Of a DNA stretch of 64,000 bases, positions 15,201-26,592 are shown piece by piece. Position 1 is the first letter of the stretch; every line of letters begins with the position of its first letter. Under the pieces are notes generated by a model. It did not search any database. It had not been told where the DNA came from and saw nothing but the letters and a program-made list of their open reading frames with translations. Source of the stretch: Diatrype stigma (taxonomy: Eukaryota; Ascomycota; Sordariomycetes; Xylariales; Diatrypaceae); NCBI GenBank assembly GCA_022225965.2, contig JAKJXP020000114.1, positions 1 through 64,000 on the forward strand, in the 5' to 3' direction. A program made the translations under genes and the position numbers.

Positions 15201-17669
15201 ACGTAATTGCTACCACAATCCTACCATTCAAAGCAGTATTAAAAATTGCCGAAATTAAATTTTTCCGCCAATACGATCTTTCGAAACAAAGTAGCCCGAA
15301 AAAAAAAATGCCACGCAGCAATATAAGAATTTTTACGTAATAAGCGCCGAAATAAGCTTATTCGTTCATATTCGTTTAATTGCTTTTATTAATTAAATTC
15401 AAATATATAACGATATAAACTTCATTAATAAAAATCTACCGAATTTAAAATAATAAACGCAAACAATAACTTTAAGCAATAAAAAAAAGCTTTTAATTTT
15501 TGCCGATACTTATATCAAAAAAAACGAATATTTTTAATAATATCTACAAACCGAATAATGCAATTAAAAATAACTTATGCTTTAGGCTTATCCGAATTTT
15601 TAAAAGCCTTTTATAATTAACGCTTAAAAATAAGCGAATTAAATTTCTTATTCGTAAAATAACGGCTATAATTACGAATTTACTTATGCATTAAAGTATT
15701 TAATGCAATATATCGAAAAATATAATGCTTAACAAAATAATTATCCTTTTAACGCATAACATAATTAAAATAATCTTAATATTTAATAATACATTATCGA
15801 AACTTAATAAAATCGGCTTTGCCATAAGAGTAAAATATAAAATACGCAAAAAAAAATAAAACGCAGGATTAATTAAATTCATTAAAAAGGATTTATCATA
15901 TAAATAGCATTAAAAAATAATAAATAGCATTTAATTAAATTGCTTACAACGATATATTCGATTCCGAAAACGACGGATCATTCCTATTATCTTCCTTTAA
16001 GCGGTTTAATTTAAATGCTTTAATAAATAAATTAAAAACCGCCGCCTTATCGCATATATCGATATTCTTTAAAATAACCTTATTTATAAAATCCGCGTCC
16101 GGATTTACCGCTATATATATTTTATCCGTTTCGTAAATATTAAACAAATCGTAAATATCGCCATCTTTAAATAACTAAAATAAATTATAATGATTTAATA
16201 TAAAGTTTACATAATTCGGGTAATTTATAAAAAAAAAATTCAGCCATATATATATAGCTTAGCGACAAATACGAAACCGCCGGCGAAATTAACGTTTTAT
16301 TTCTAAAATATTATCGGTATTTTTAAAACGAAAAAAAATTATATCGAAATGCTTTAAAAATAAAGGCAATTCGTTATATATCTTGCTAACATCGCGCAAA
16401 AAATATATAATATATTCCGTATATTTATATTACTAACTACGAACCTATAAGAAATTAATTAACTAACCAAATTATGTAATAATAAAACGAATAATAAAAA
16501 CATTAATTGCAATATAAACTTTTACAATAAATAATTCCTTAATTGCTTCAAACGGAATAAGCCAAAAAAAAACGTCGCCAAAATCCAAATTATTACCAGC
16601 AAAAAAATAAAAAAACTCGTCTATTAATTTCTTATTATCCTTTATTTAATAAATAATACAAATATCTATACTTAATAACTTAACGTCGAACCATTTATAT
16701 TAACAACGCGAACAGAAATACATTTGCTCCGCTTTTAAAACCTCATCGAATCGCTTTTTAATAGCTACGTCTTTAAGAAATAACGTAAGTTCCTAATCGT
16801 TACCTTTATATTATACCGGCTCCTTATCGAAATTACGATATTCTAAAAATCGAATCTATTGCCGCTATTTACGTTTAATTATCCGAAAAAACGCATAATC
16901 ATATATTCGGAATCGTTCTCGTTCCCGCGCTCAAATTCGCTTAAAAAATAAAGGAAACGAAAAATCGAAAGAAACCTATAAATTACGACTAAAACTAATA
17001 TGTTATAACTAAAAAAATTATAACGTTAATTTTAATATTAACGTCGATATACGTTTAAGCGTTACGTAATAATCAATCGAAACAAAAACACGAACAATTC
17101 GAACAATCCAACCAAACGAACGATTACGCGGCTTATTACGCGACTTATTACGCAACTAAAAAATAAATAATGCCATAATCGAATTAAAGGATAATAAAAA
17201 CGACAAAAAAACAAGCTAAATATATTAACGTAGCCGTATTTTTGGCAATATTAAATTAAAAAATTGTTTTATTAATAAATCTAAAAAACTTAAAATAACA
17301 AAAAATAAAAAAAGCAAATAATAATTAAAAATAAAATAAAATTAAACTTAAAAAGGGATTTATAATATCGATTCGTCTTTTAAATTTAATTAAAACGTAT
17401 CGTTATTAAAATTTAATCTGGCCCGTAAATTAAATAATATCGGGATTTACGACGGCTTTTCTTAATAACGTCGCCGCAACCGATAATCTCGTTAAATAAT
17501 ATATTATTCAAAACGAACGGCAATTATGCAAAATAAATTATTTTAAACCTATTTATTACGATAATACATATTATTAAATACTCCGTAAATTAAATTTATA
17601 TAACGTCGATTAAATTTAAATAAATGGCGTAATTAAATTATTAAAGAATAAAAAGTCGAATAAAAATAA
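9288..17669. other. AT-rich degraded DNA of unresolved origin
   Basis: This stretch has a marked strand bias, with A far above T and C above G on the + strand, unlike the T-rich stretch after 19.3 kb. I saw no reverse transcriptase, integrase or transposase motif on either strand. Short open frames (for example 9,449-9,649, 14,516-14,749 and 15,944-16,147) have no recognisable domain and no gene-like context. It is probably more transposon wreckage, but that is inference from its setting. Confidence 0.5.
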
Positions 17670-18016
17670 GCCAAAAGCTAAAATTAAAAAGCTGGCTATT
17701 AAAAATTCAAAAATTAATAAGCCAGCTACTAAAAAGCCAAAAATTAATAAACCAAAAACTAATAAGCTACCTATTAAAAAGCCACTTATTAAAAAGCCAC
17801 CTATTAAAAAGCCAATTACTAAGAAACTAATTAAAAAGAAACTGGCTAAAAAAAAGCCGGCTATTAAAAAGCCAGAAATTAAGGAGCCAACTAAAAAAGA
17901 ACTGGCTAAAAAGGAACTAACTAAAAAGGAACTGGCTAAAAAGGAACTGGCTAAAAAAGAACTGGCTAAAAAGGAACTAATTAAAAAGGACCAGATTAAA
18001 AAGAACCAGGAAATTA
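17670..18016 (+). repeat. 15-bp minisatellite encoding a degenerate KK-x-x-x repeat
   Basis: Tandem units of 15 bp run through the interval, most regular at 17,880-17,995 (AAAAAGGAACTGGCT). In one + frame they read as five-residue units of the KKELA, KKELT and KKPLI type, and that frame stays open across most of the array. The left part is more diverged (KKP-type units). It may be a relic of a low-complexity coding repeat or simply a minisatellite in RIP-hit DNA. Confidence 0.8.
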
Positions 18017-18436
18017 AAAAATCGCATATCCAAAAGCAATACGAAAAAGATTATTTACCGCAATATAAAAATAAAATACCTATATAATAAAACAAAATTA
18101 ATACCAATTCGAAATAAAAATATAAACATATATACGTTTTGCAAAATATAATTGCAATAAAAAAGGCATTTCTAAACAGAAATATGCAAATATTGCTTAT
18201 AAATAAATTAATTTAATAATTAAAACTATTAACAAACATAATAAACCTTAAAATTCGTAAAATGATTTATATTAATAAAATTCGAAAAGGCTATATATAA
18301 GCCGCAAACAAGTTTCGAAAAACTTATAATGCGCTGTATTATAACGAAAAGGCTACGTACAAAACTTAAAAGGATTATGCATAAGTCGCGCATAAAACTC
18401 GAAAAAGCCGTAACGCATTGCGGATAAGTTACATAT
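18017..18436. other. AT-rich spacer between two minisatellites
   Basis: No gene is present. The right half (about 18,285-18,436) holds decayed copies of the motifs in the 42-bp array that follows, such as CGAAAAGGCTA and AACTCGAAAAAGCCGTAACGC, so that array once extended further left. Confidence 0.5.
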
Positions 18437-18722
18437 AAAACTCGAAAGGGCCGTAATATATTACGAATGGATTGCGGATAAAAATAAAAAAATCGTAATG
18501 CATTACGAATGGATTACGGATAAAAATAAAAAGGTCGTAATACATTACGAATAAATTACGAATAAAAATAAAAAGGTCGTAATGCATTGCAAATGGATTA
18601 CAAATAAAAATAAAAAGATTATAATGCATTACGAATGAATTACGGGTAAAAATGAAAAAATCGTAATGCATTACGGATAAATTACGGATAAAAATGAAAA
18701 AATCGTAATGCACCGCAAATGG
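18437..18722 (-). repeat. 42-bp minisatellite, about six to seven units
   Basis: Units of 42 bp such as AAAAATAAAAAGGTCGTAAT followed by GCATTACGAATGGATTACGGAT repeat in tandem. On the - strand they keep a continuous 14-residue period (MHYDFFIFIRNPFV and variants), because 42 is divisible by three. This creates a 94-residue open frame that I regard as a repeat artefact. Differences between units are mostly single-base changes. Confidence 0.85.
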
Positions 18723-18965
18723 ATTATAAAAAAGAATAAAAAGATTTTTAAAAAAAGCTGGAATGGTTTAATAATATAATAAAATATACGGACAAATTAA
18801 GGCAAATTACGGAAAAGCTATAAACAAATTAAAACAAATCGAAACAAATTACGAATAAACTAAAGCAGACTTAAATAAAACCCGGAAATATAATAATATT
18901 ATTGGCCGTACGTATAAAATAAATAGGTCTTGTTATTATTTATATATAATACTTATAAGGGATGG
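18723..18965. other. AT-rich spacer
   Basis: No gene is seen. Short A-rich tracts carry AATTACGGA-like remnants of the preceding array up to about 18,860. Confidence 0.5.
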
Positions 18966-19125
18966 AAATTAATTGGCTAGCAAAACGGAACTAACTGGCT
19001 CGACCAATCGCCAAAGCGAACGCAGCAAATCCGACCAATCGCAGGCGAAAACGCTCGAGGTATTTCCTAAGCCTGAATTTCTAAACATAATTTCCGTATT
19101 ACACCACCTTTATAAAATAACCTCC
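18966..19125 (+). repeat. Repeat end, copy C
   Basis: This is closely similar to copy A on the same strand over its full length (AATTGGCTAGCAAAACGGA through CCTCCGGTTAGGATTA), with scattered transitions. Right after the shared end the flanking sequences differ: copy C is followed by the copia-bearing segment. Copies A and C share an outer section that copy B lacks. Confidence 0.75.
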
Positions 19126-19183
19126 GGTTAGGATTATTAAAATTAATAAACGTCGGATCGACGTCGGAAGTAATAAAGAATTA

Positions 19184-19247
19184 CGCGAATTCGAACCGAC
19201 CTTGGGCGCCCGGATTTCCGAACGCCCAAAGGCGACCCGAATTCGCG
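19184..19247. repeat. Hairpin-forming inverted repeat
   Basis: A perfect 10-bp outer stem (CGCGAATTCG at 19,184-19,193 with CGAATTCGCG at 19,238-19,247) encloses an inner stem (CCTTGGGCG with CGCCCAAAGG, one bulged base). It lies just beside the copia relic and is unusually GC-rich for this block. It may belong to the untranslated or LTR part of that element. Confidence 0.75.
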
Positions 19248-19299
19248 CATAATACAAAAAATAAAGGAAATAATTATAATGAATTAGAAAATAATAAAA

Positions 19300-22200
19300 A
19301 GTCGGTCCGAGCCTTTATTTTTAAGAATCGAATCGATAGCGGGAAAAAGTTACGTATCGGATTGGTTGTTATTATTAAAAAAAAAAAAAAGGAAAAGATT
19401 TCCGGACGGGGAAAAGGTAGGGTATTTATATTTTAAAGGCGATATATAATTTGTTTTACCGGTTAGGTCGTCGTCGTATCGACGCCGGCCGGAATAAGTG
19501 GTTTACTTATATCCGGAACGATATATCGGACGTATGGGCCATTCCGTATCGCCCTTTCTTTTCCTATAACTTACCTTCGCTTATTTAATATACCGGTATT
19601 ATATCTAATAATACGTATACCGTACGTTTACGGCGCAAGGCCGGACCGGCTTTACGCCATAATCTTTTTTTTGATTTAATAAATGGCTTTGGGCCTTTTT
19701 ATAGCAAAAAGCGGGTAAAAACCGTTTTGGATATTTTTTATATGTAACCAAAAAAGCGACTTCGATACGAATTAATAGGTTTTTCTTTTCGATTTCGGTC
19801 TGAGATTTCCTATTATGTTAAAACTAAACGTATACCGGCATGGCCCTTTGGGCCGTCGATCGCGTAATATTATATATATATATAATAAAGCAAAAAAATA
19901 TCATTTACGAAGAAAATTATTAAAATCGTTCCGTTTTCGTTAATAAATAAATACGGGTCTTCGATAAACGAAATAAGCCCTAACGTTTTAAGGATAATAG
20001 AAAATTCTTTATATTAAAGCATAAGAAAGTCCTTTAATCCATATAAAATTCGCTTAAATTCGATTATTATTTCGGGCTATTTAAATTTTTTAAGAAATTC
20101 GTACGTTATTGGTATTTCGCTTTTTTTTTTTTGCGTTAAGGAAAGTAATAACGACGTTAAATTGCCGGACTTTTAAGTCGAACTTAATTATAATAACTAT
20201 TGCCGTTTTAAACGTACGAAATATTAAAGTAATAACGTAAATGCTTTCGATAATTTCTTTTCGTTAAAGATTTCCGTATATGTAAAGCCGTAATTTCGTT
20301 CGAATAAGGAATCCGTTTTTATTAAACTTATAAATAAATATCCATTTTAAGGGTATGGATTTATTTTAACGTTAATCCTTTTTTTAATATCTTTACGCTT
20401 TTTTTTTAATTAATATACGTATTTCGAAATAAGCATTTTTTTTTAAACAAAGCACCTAAAGGGTAATTATTAAGTTCCTTTTAATTTTTAGGTAATAGCT
20501 TAATGAATTGGTCTTTATGTATTTTGGACATATTAAGTATAGCATTTATTTTAAACGTATGTTTTTAATTAATCGCCATAACGATTACGGAATAAAGGGT
20601 TTTATAAATTCTACCTAAGTACTGGACGGTATTTTCGAACGAAAACATAAAGGTTCGCAATTCGTATTAATCCATTTCTTTTTGCTTTTTAAATAAAAAA
20701 TCCTTCGATTATGCGGTAATAAATATTTTTAATAAAGCATTTATTTCCGAACCAGAAATTCCCGAATTACCATTAGGATTTAAACGTACGTTCCTTTTTA
20801 TTAATTAAAAAAATTCGCGTATTTATTTAATACTAAAAGTATTCGTTTTAACTGCGCGTCTTTTATTTCGAATAACGCTCGATCGTATAAAGGCTACCGG
20901 TTCGCTTTTTTTTACGATAATGGTGCTTTTTATATTTTTTTTTTCGGGTATAATATAACGAAAGTTTTGTATTTTACCGGAACTTTTATTTTAAATATTA
21001 ATACCGCTTTTATTTATTCGAACAACATTTAAACGAAATAAATCCGTAATTAACGGCTTTTTATCGAAATTACCTGTTATATTTATAAATTAATTTTTAT
21101 CGTTTATATTTTCCGTATATAAAGTGCTTTCGAATACGTTGCCGTAAGCAATAATTAAATCCTCGGCCGATTCTTTAGTTTCGTAGCTATTAATGGATAA
21201 TTCCGGAAAAAAAATTAAAAATTCTTTACGAGCTATATTTTAAAAAAATTCTTTTATTTCCGAATTTTAATTTACCGGTTGGCCACTTAGTATTTCTTTT
21301 TCGGAAAAAAGCTTATTTTTTAGCTGTAACTCTGGAGCTTTTTTTTCCAATTAGTCCTACGCATCGAAAGCTTTTAATACAGTTTCATAAGGATTTACCT
21401 TTATAAATTAATGGAAAGCATTGGCGATTTTTTAAATAATACCTTTCGGAAATATTTCTGCCTTTTTTTTTTTCCGGTATATAAAAGATCCTTTTATTAA
21501 AGGTAATATTACGCGTAATAATAACTTGGTCCAGCTTTAGTATTTAAATTTTTTAAAGGTTTATTATAACGTAACCTATTAAATATCCGATATAAGCTTT
21601 TAATTAAACCTTATATGCTTATTTATTTTGATAAGCTTATTTGGCTTTATTTAAGGAATACGCTTTATAACCATAGGCAAATATAAAACCCCAGTTAAAA
21701 CGGAAATCGGTTATAAGGAATTTCGTAATTTCTGGGCTATATTAACGAAAATACTTACGAAACCATTAATCGAAAACCTTTAAGGGAAAATGTAATTAAT
21801 AAGCGTTATTCGGGCTTATATTATATAGCCATATAGCTATATATACAATTTTAAATCAGAACTTTTAAAATAAATTTAAAGAGCTTATTATTATAATCGT
21901 ACGTTTAAATAATATTCCTTTAATTCGTTTTGTTTTCCTATTGGGCTTTTTGGTATATAATGGCGTAAATTCGCTTTTAATATTTTCCTTTTGTATTTAT
22001 TTTTCGAATTCCGAAAAGCCCTTAAATACAATTATCCTTATATCGTTGTTTTAACGGATAATACAAATCGCGAACTTAAAACGGCGTTATATCCAGTTCT
22101 TAAAATTCTTTTAAATTTTTAAGGCGATTTGTAATTGCCGGTTTTTCGTAGGAAAAACTTAAAGCGTAATATTATATTCGTTTTTAATTATTATGAAATT

Positions 22201-24500
22201 AATGAAGCCATCGTAATTTTTAGGAAATTTAAACCAGTCTTACGAAATACGGTAAAACGGTTTATGAAATCGATTTTTAAATAGGATACGAATAATTATA
22301 TGCTTAGCCTTTGTTTATGCGTAATGCTTATAGTCGATAGTTTTTATCCTATTAATTTCTATATTTCTGGCGTTTTTAACGAACGCTTTAAAAATACGGA
22401 TACTTAAATGTCCAAATCGTATATGCTATAAAGCCTTCGAATCCGTTCGAATACGCAAATAAGCCACTAAAGATTTCCGTAATGCTTTTTTTTTTTATTA
22501 ATCGTTAAGGGAATTATTATGCCGTTAAGGCTTATTAATATTTCGTTTAAAATGTTTATATAAAAAAAAAAACTTGTATTTAAGGAAAACTAAATTATGA
22601 ATACGCCTAAATTGGACAAATAAAAACCCGGGCTTTTTTTTTTTCCCATTTAAAAAAACAATTCAAATTATTATATTAAATCGGAAACTTTTCCATAAAA
22701 CGAGCCTTTAAAATAATATTAACATGAAATCCTTTAACGATTGCCATATTCTTTAAAACCAAATTTACGGTTTTTTTATTTTTCGGATCATTTAATACCT
22801 TAGGAAATATCCGAATGCTTATATTAAAAATCGAAATTATATTAATATTAACTTTAATCGTTGCTTTATCCTTAAAAGGCTTAAAGTTGCTTAAAACGAT
22901 TAATTTCTTATTATTAATTAAATACGTAATATTATAATTATTTAAAAAAGTGCTATTTATTAAAAGGTAACGCCTTTATTTAATCGTAAAAAAATGTCCA
23001 TAGGAATTAATAAAAAGCGTAAGGTTTAATAAAGCAGCGATTACATTTTCTTAAGGGCCACTTAACGATTTTTTCGCTTACGTTTTGGAGTTATTAAATC
23101 TAAAAAAAGAATTCCATTTGGAACTTTCCATTTTTTTGCGTAAACTTTTTTATTAAAAAAGTTTATAGCGATTTTTAATACCTTTTAATTTCCCGTTTTT
23201 CTTTTTATGATAACAATTAATATAAGTATCAATTATAACGTAATTAAGGAATATATATTTTTTTAAAAGCCAGTTATGCTTTTTTATAATTCCCGGTTTT
23301 GCCTAGGCTTTATCGGACTTATAAGGGCAAATCGGAATAACGTCGGTCTTTTAGTTGGAAAATCTTCCAGTTTTATTAGAGATATTATTCTTTAAGATTA
23401 CAAATTGGCCGATCTTTTTCCGTATAAGGTTAAAAATTTAATTTTCGAACAAAGCAAAAAAAAACTGGCGTATTATTTAAACGTAAAAATAAATAAACCC
23501 TTTTTATCGTTAGCGATTAGATTATCGTATTTCCGTTAAGTCCAAATGATTATAAAGCGCTTTTTTATTGCAATTAAAAAATCCTTTATAACGAACATAC
23601 CTTGGATTTTAAGAAGCTTATATGCGTTAATTTCGATATAAACGAATTGCCAATCCTTGAATTACTTTTCGGACTTTATTTGGCGATTACTTATACGTAT
23701 AAATATAATTCGATACCGCTTTTTAATGATTAACTGAATTATAATTTCGAATGAAATATATTTTTTTTTAACTATTTAATAAACGCTTAAACGGTATTGG
23801 GCTGCTTTTTTAAAAGAATTCGAAACATGTATAACTTAAATATATCTTTATTTATAATTTTAATAATTCAATTATTAATTGCAATAAAAAAAGCGTTACG
23901 TTTAAATCGATACGTTCGATTAAAAATACTTTGTTTAATATTAATATCGTAAATTTTTTTAAATTCGTTGTTTTTAAAAAGGGCATTTTTTAAAGTGGAT
24001 TTCGGGATTTTATTTTTTATATCGTCGTTTAGGTAGTTCTAAGCGTATAATCGAAAATCGATAAGCTTTTGTATTTCTTAAATCTTGCGCTTTTTAAAAA
24101 CAAAAAAAGTTTCAAGCTTTTCGTTTCTAATGGAAAAATCGGATACGTTTAGGCCGTTTGGATTTACGTATTTCCAAATATTATAAGCTTTAGCGTAAAA
24201 TTATAAAAAAACGAACCATTTAAGGTAAATCTTTTAATCGAACATAAAAGCATTAATTTCGATGAAATTTTCTTTATTTGTAAAAACAAAGGTTATTTTA
24301 AGCGAATTTAAAATATATGCAAAATAAAGCGAATATAAAACAGGAAAAAAGTAATTAAATGAATATTATTTAAATGTAAAAAATAAATCTCTAAATAATT
24401 ATTTAATTTTCGCAATTAATTTAAAACATCGGGTTCATAACTGTTATATTCAGAAAATTACAAATAAGGAAGAATTCGAATATAAATTTAATTATATATC
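19300..24500 (-). mobile_element. Ty1/copia-type LTR retrotransposon relic
   Basis: Read on the - strand, the reverse transcriptase region is recognisable. PLKWIFIYKF then KNGFLIRTK (about 20,284-20,352) matches the copia block with a PLKWV..KY core. LYGLKD at 20,029-20,046 is followed by an in-frame stop at 20,014-20,016, in the place where LWY is expected (TGG to TAA). EDPYLFINENGT leads to FFVND at 19,900-19,914, where the family has YVDD. The Asp-to-Asn and Trp-to-stop changes fit RIP. The upstream gag, protease and integrase parts should lie at about 21-24.5 kb but are too degraded for me to mark, and I could not pair the two LTRs. Boundaries are approximate. Confidence 0.75.
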
Positions 24501-24575
24501 AGAAAAAAAGCGATCTTTAATTTAAAAAGCGGAAAAGTTTTTTATATATAATATGCCAAGCCATTAAATACAGAT

Positions 24576-26592
24576 TACCTGGTTATGTAATCCAAGCTTT
24601 CCTATGTAGCCCCTATATCGCGACACATCCACCATCCTTCGCTATAGTTTCTAGTACTAAGGCTTGCCCCCTTTGTTCTACTTCCCAGTAGCAAGGTACA
24701 TTATGAACCAGCGGAGAACACCAAGCGAATCGGTGCGTTCAGCCCGGTACGTAGGGTATTAGTCACTTGGGTTTTACAAAATTTGCATCTACGGTAACGG
24801 TATGCAAGGGCTTCATATTTGTTATGAGAATTGGGCTTTCGGCTTATCTTCGCCCCAAAGACAGCTCACGTATCACAATCCCATCTTGACATCTTCTGTT
24901 GCCCATAAAGGGGACACGCTAGTCAGGCTCAAGACTAGGATGCTACGAGTTGCCTTCGTTATGTTTGTGCGGAAAGAGCCACACTAGTATAGTATTAGAG
25001 GGCGCATTGATGAGGGAGTTTGCTTCGTTTCAAATCCCACTTACTATGGTACTTGCAGACCTACTAACTAGACATGATCTTTACAGGATAACAAGCGAGG
25101 ATAAGCTTGTTCACCAAGGGGCAGGGGGTGACAGGGTAAAGACAATATCGACTTGACTCAAAGCATCAATGTAAGGATAAATGTAACTTTTTTTCTTGCT
25201 TTTCTCCAAGTTTCATTATGTAAACAGAACACTCAGCTTGACTTTCCCAATTTCGGTCCACTCGCGAACATTTATGCGTATCTTCACTGATAACTATTGA
25301 TCAAATATTGGTTTCTAAACGGCAGGTACCACGACCTCTGGTGCATATCACGCCACACGACTAGACTATAGGCTAGGTTTTGCTTCCCCAATAGGTAAAT
25401 AATAACATGCCAAACGCACGGGGATATACCTGGGTGAGGACCTTAGCAATGATCCATGGAGGATATCATACTGGGACACTTGCACTCGGTGGCGTATGGC
25501 TATGGGTGCATATTGGGAAATATTTCTGGTAGACTACTACTAAGTCGAGTCCAATCTATATTGCACGCCATATAATCATACCTTCAACTGACCACAGGGT
25601 GCTACTACAGAAGAACCAGTTGGCTTCTCGTAGATATGAATAATACTCGAGATCAGGGAGCCGGAGAGAAACACCATATCTAGAATTATGATTCGCCTAC
25701 CAAAGTTCCAAGGGAGAGGGATCTCTATATAGACTCCCTACATCCCCTTCAACGGAGGCGGCACAGATCGGACCGTCTAGTCTGGAGCTGAGTCTAAGAA
25801 TAGGAGATGGAAGAAAAATCACTCACGTACTATGTAAAGCAACAGGCAAGAGAGCGTTACACTACATTGGCTGTGGTCCATTGTTATGTGGCATGACCAT
25901 CATGGCATCCCTAGCTGGGATATCAGGCTGTCAGACTATGAATATGTGTATTACACGTAACACCTAACGAGTACCAGGCCTTGTACTAGGCGCGATATGA
26001 GTATCTGTTGGGAGAGGGTTATACTATGGCCGCTGCTATTAAGCGACCCCATCGCTCTGATTGGCGCTTGGGAGCGGCTGTGTTGGACAGAGGCATCCTA
26101 CTGGCTCGTTGGTTCCAAAATTGGAACGAAGCGAGGAGACTACCGAATCGAGCTGACCATACGTAGGCAATACTACGATACGCCCGTTGCTAGTAGGAAG
26201 CATTGCAATGTAATACCGCATGCGCGACAAAGTCCCGTCAAGCCACAAGTGGCTCCGAGCCTTCCCCCTACCCCCCCTGTTGGTCGTTTATCCAGGGGTG
26301 TTGGTTCTCGGTAGCACCACCGAGCACCAACACTCTTGTATTCCAGTATTCAATTCGCTCTTGTCAGAAAACGAAGAATGACCAACATGCTTACCCAACA
26401 TGGCGTCACAAGCCTCGGTTTGGCCGTCCCAACTCGCCTTCGAAAGGATGGTGCAACAACTGGTCAAACCACCAATATGGTCTTTAATATATGCTCAGCT
26501 GACGGTGCTCCCTGGGAGGGCGGTCCGGAGCAGTTTGCGCTTCGATAAAATGTGACACGCTACGAATCAACGGACAAATAGACGGCTAGATT
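24576..26592. other. Transition zone, no supportable gene
   Basis: Composition becomes ordinary here. Several short overlapping open frames (24,802-25,156 and 25,997-26,548) show no domain, poor start context and no intron logic linking them. I see no gene. This stretch holds the upstream region of the F-box-like gene and the hairpin at 26,298-26,333. Confidence 0.6.
26298..26333. repeat. Strong hairpin upstream of the F-box-like gene
   Basis: GTGTTGGT (26,298-26,305) pairs with ACCAACAC (26,326-26,333). CTCGGT (26,307-26,312) pairs with ACCGAG (26,319-26,324), leaving a six-base loop and one symmetric mismatch. It lies about 260 bases before the ATG. It may be a transcribed stem or the remnant of a small inverted-repeat element. 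Confidence 0.7.

Larger units (their letters stand above)
1..24575. other. AT-rich, RIP-degraded transposon block
   Basis: This stretch is very AT-rich, has no long open frame, and is full of TA-rich sequence that still keeps many CG dinucleotides (TACG, TTCG). That is what RIP leaves when it converts CpA to TpA. Recognisable transposon motifs inside it carry G-to-A type changes, such as DD to NN in a reverse transcriptase. The right edge is abrupt: AT-rich sequence stops near 24,575 and ordinary mixed-composition DNA follows. RIP is known from Pezizomycotina; that it acted here is inferred from the substitution pattern. The few short open frames inside show no domain and are treated as chance. 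Confidence 0.9.

Noticed and set aside
18429..18713. 94-residue open frame on the - strand with a 14-residue repeat
   Set aside because: It arises from the 42-bp minisatellite, whose unit is divisible by three; there is no start context or flanking gene structure.
17670..18722. CRISPR-like arrays
   Set aside because: The units are directly tandem without spacers, the repeats vary in sequence, and the DNA is eukaryotic.
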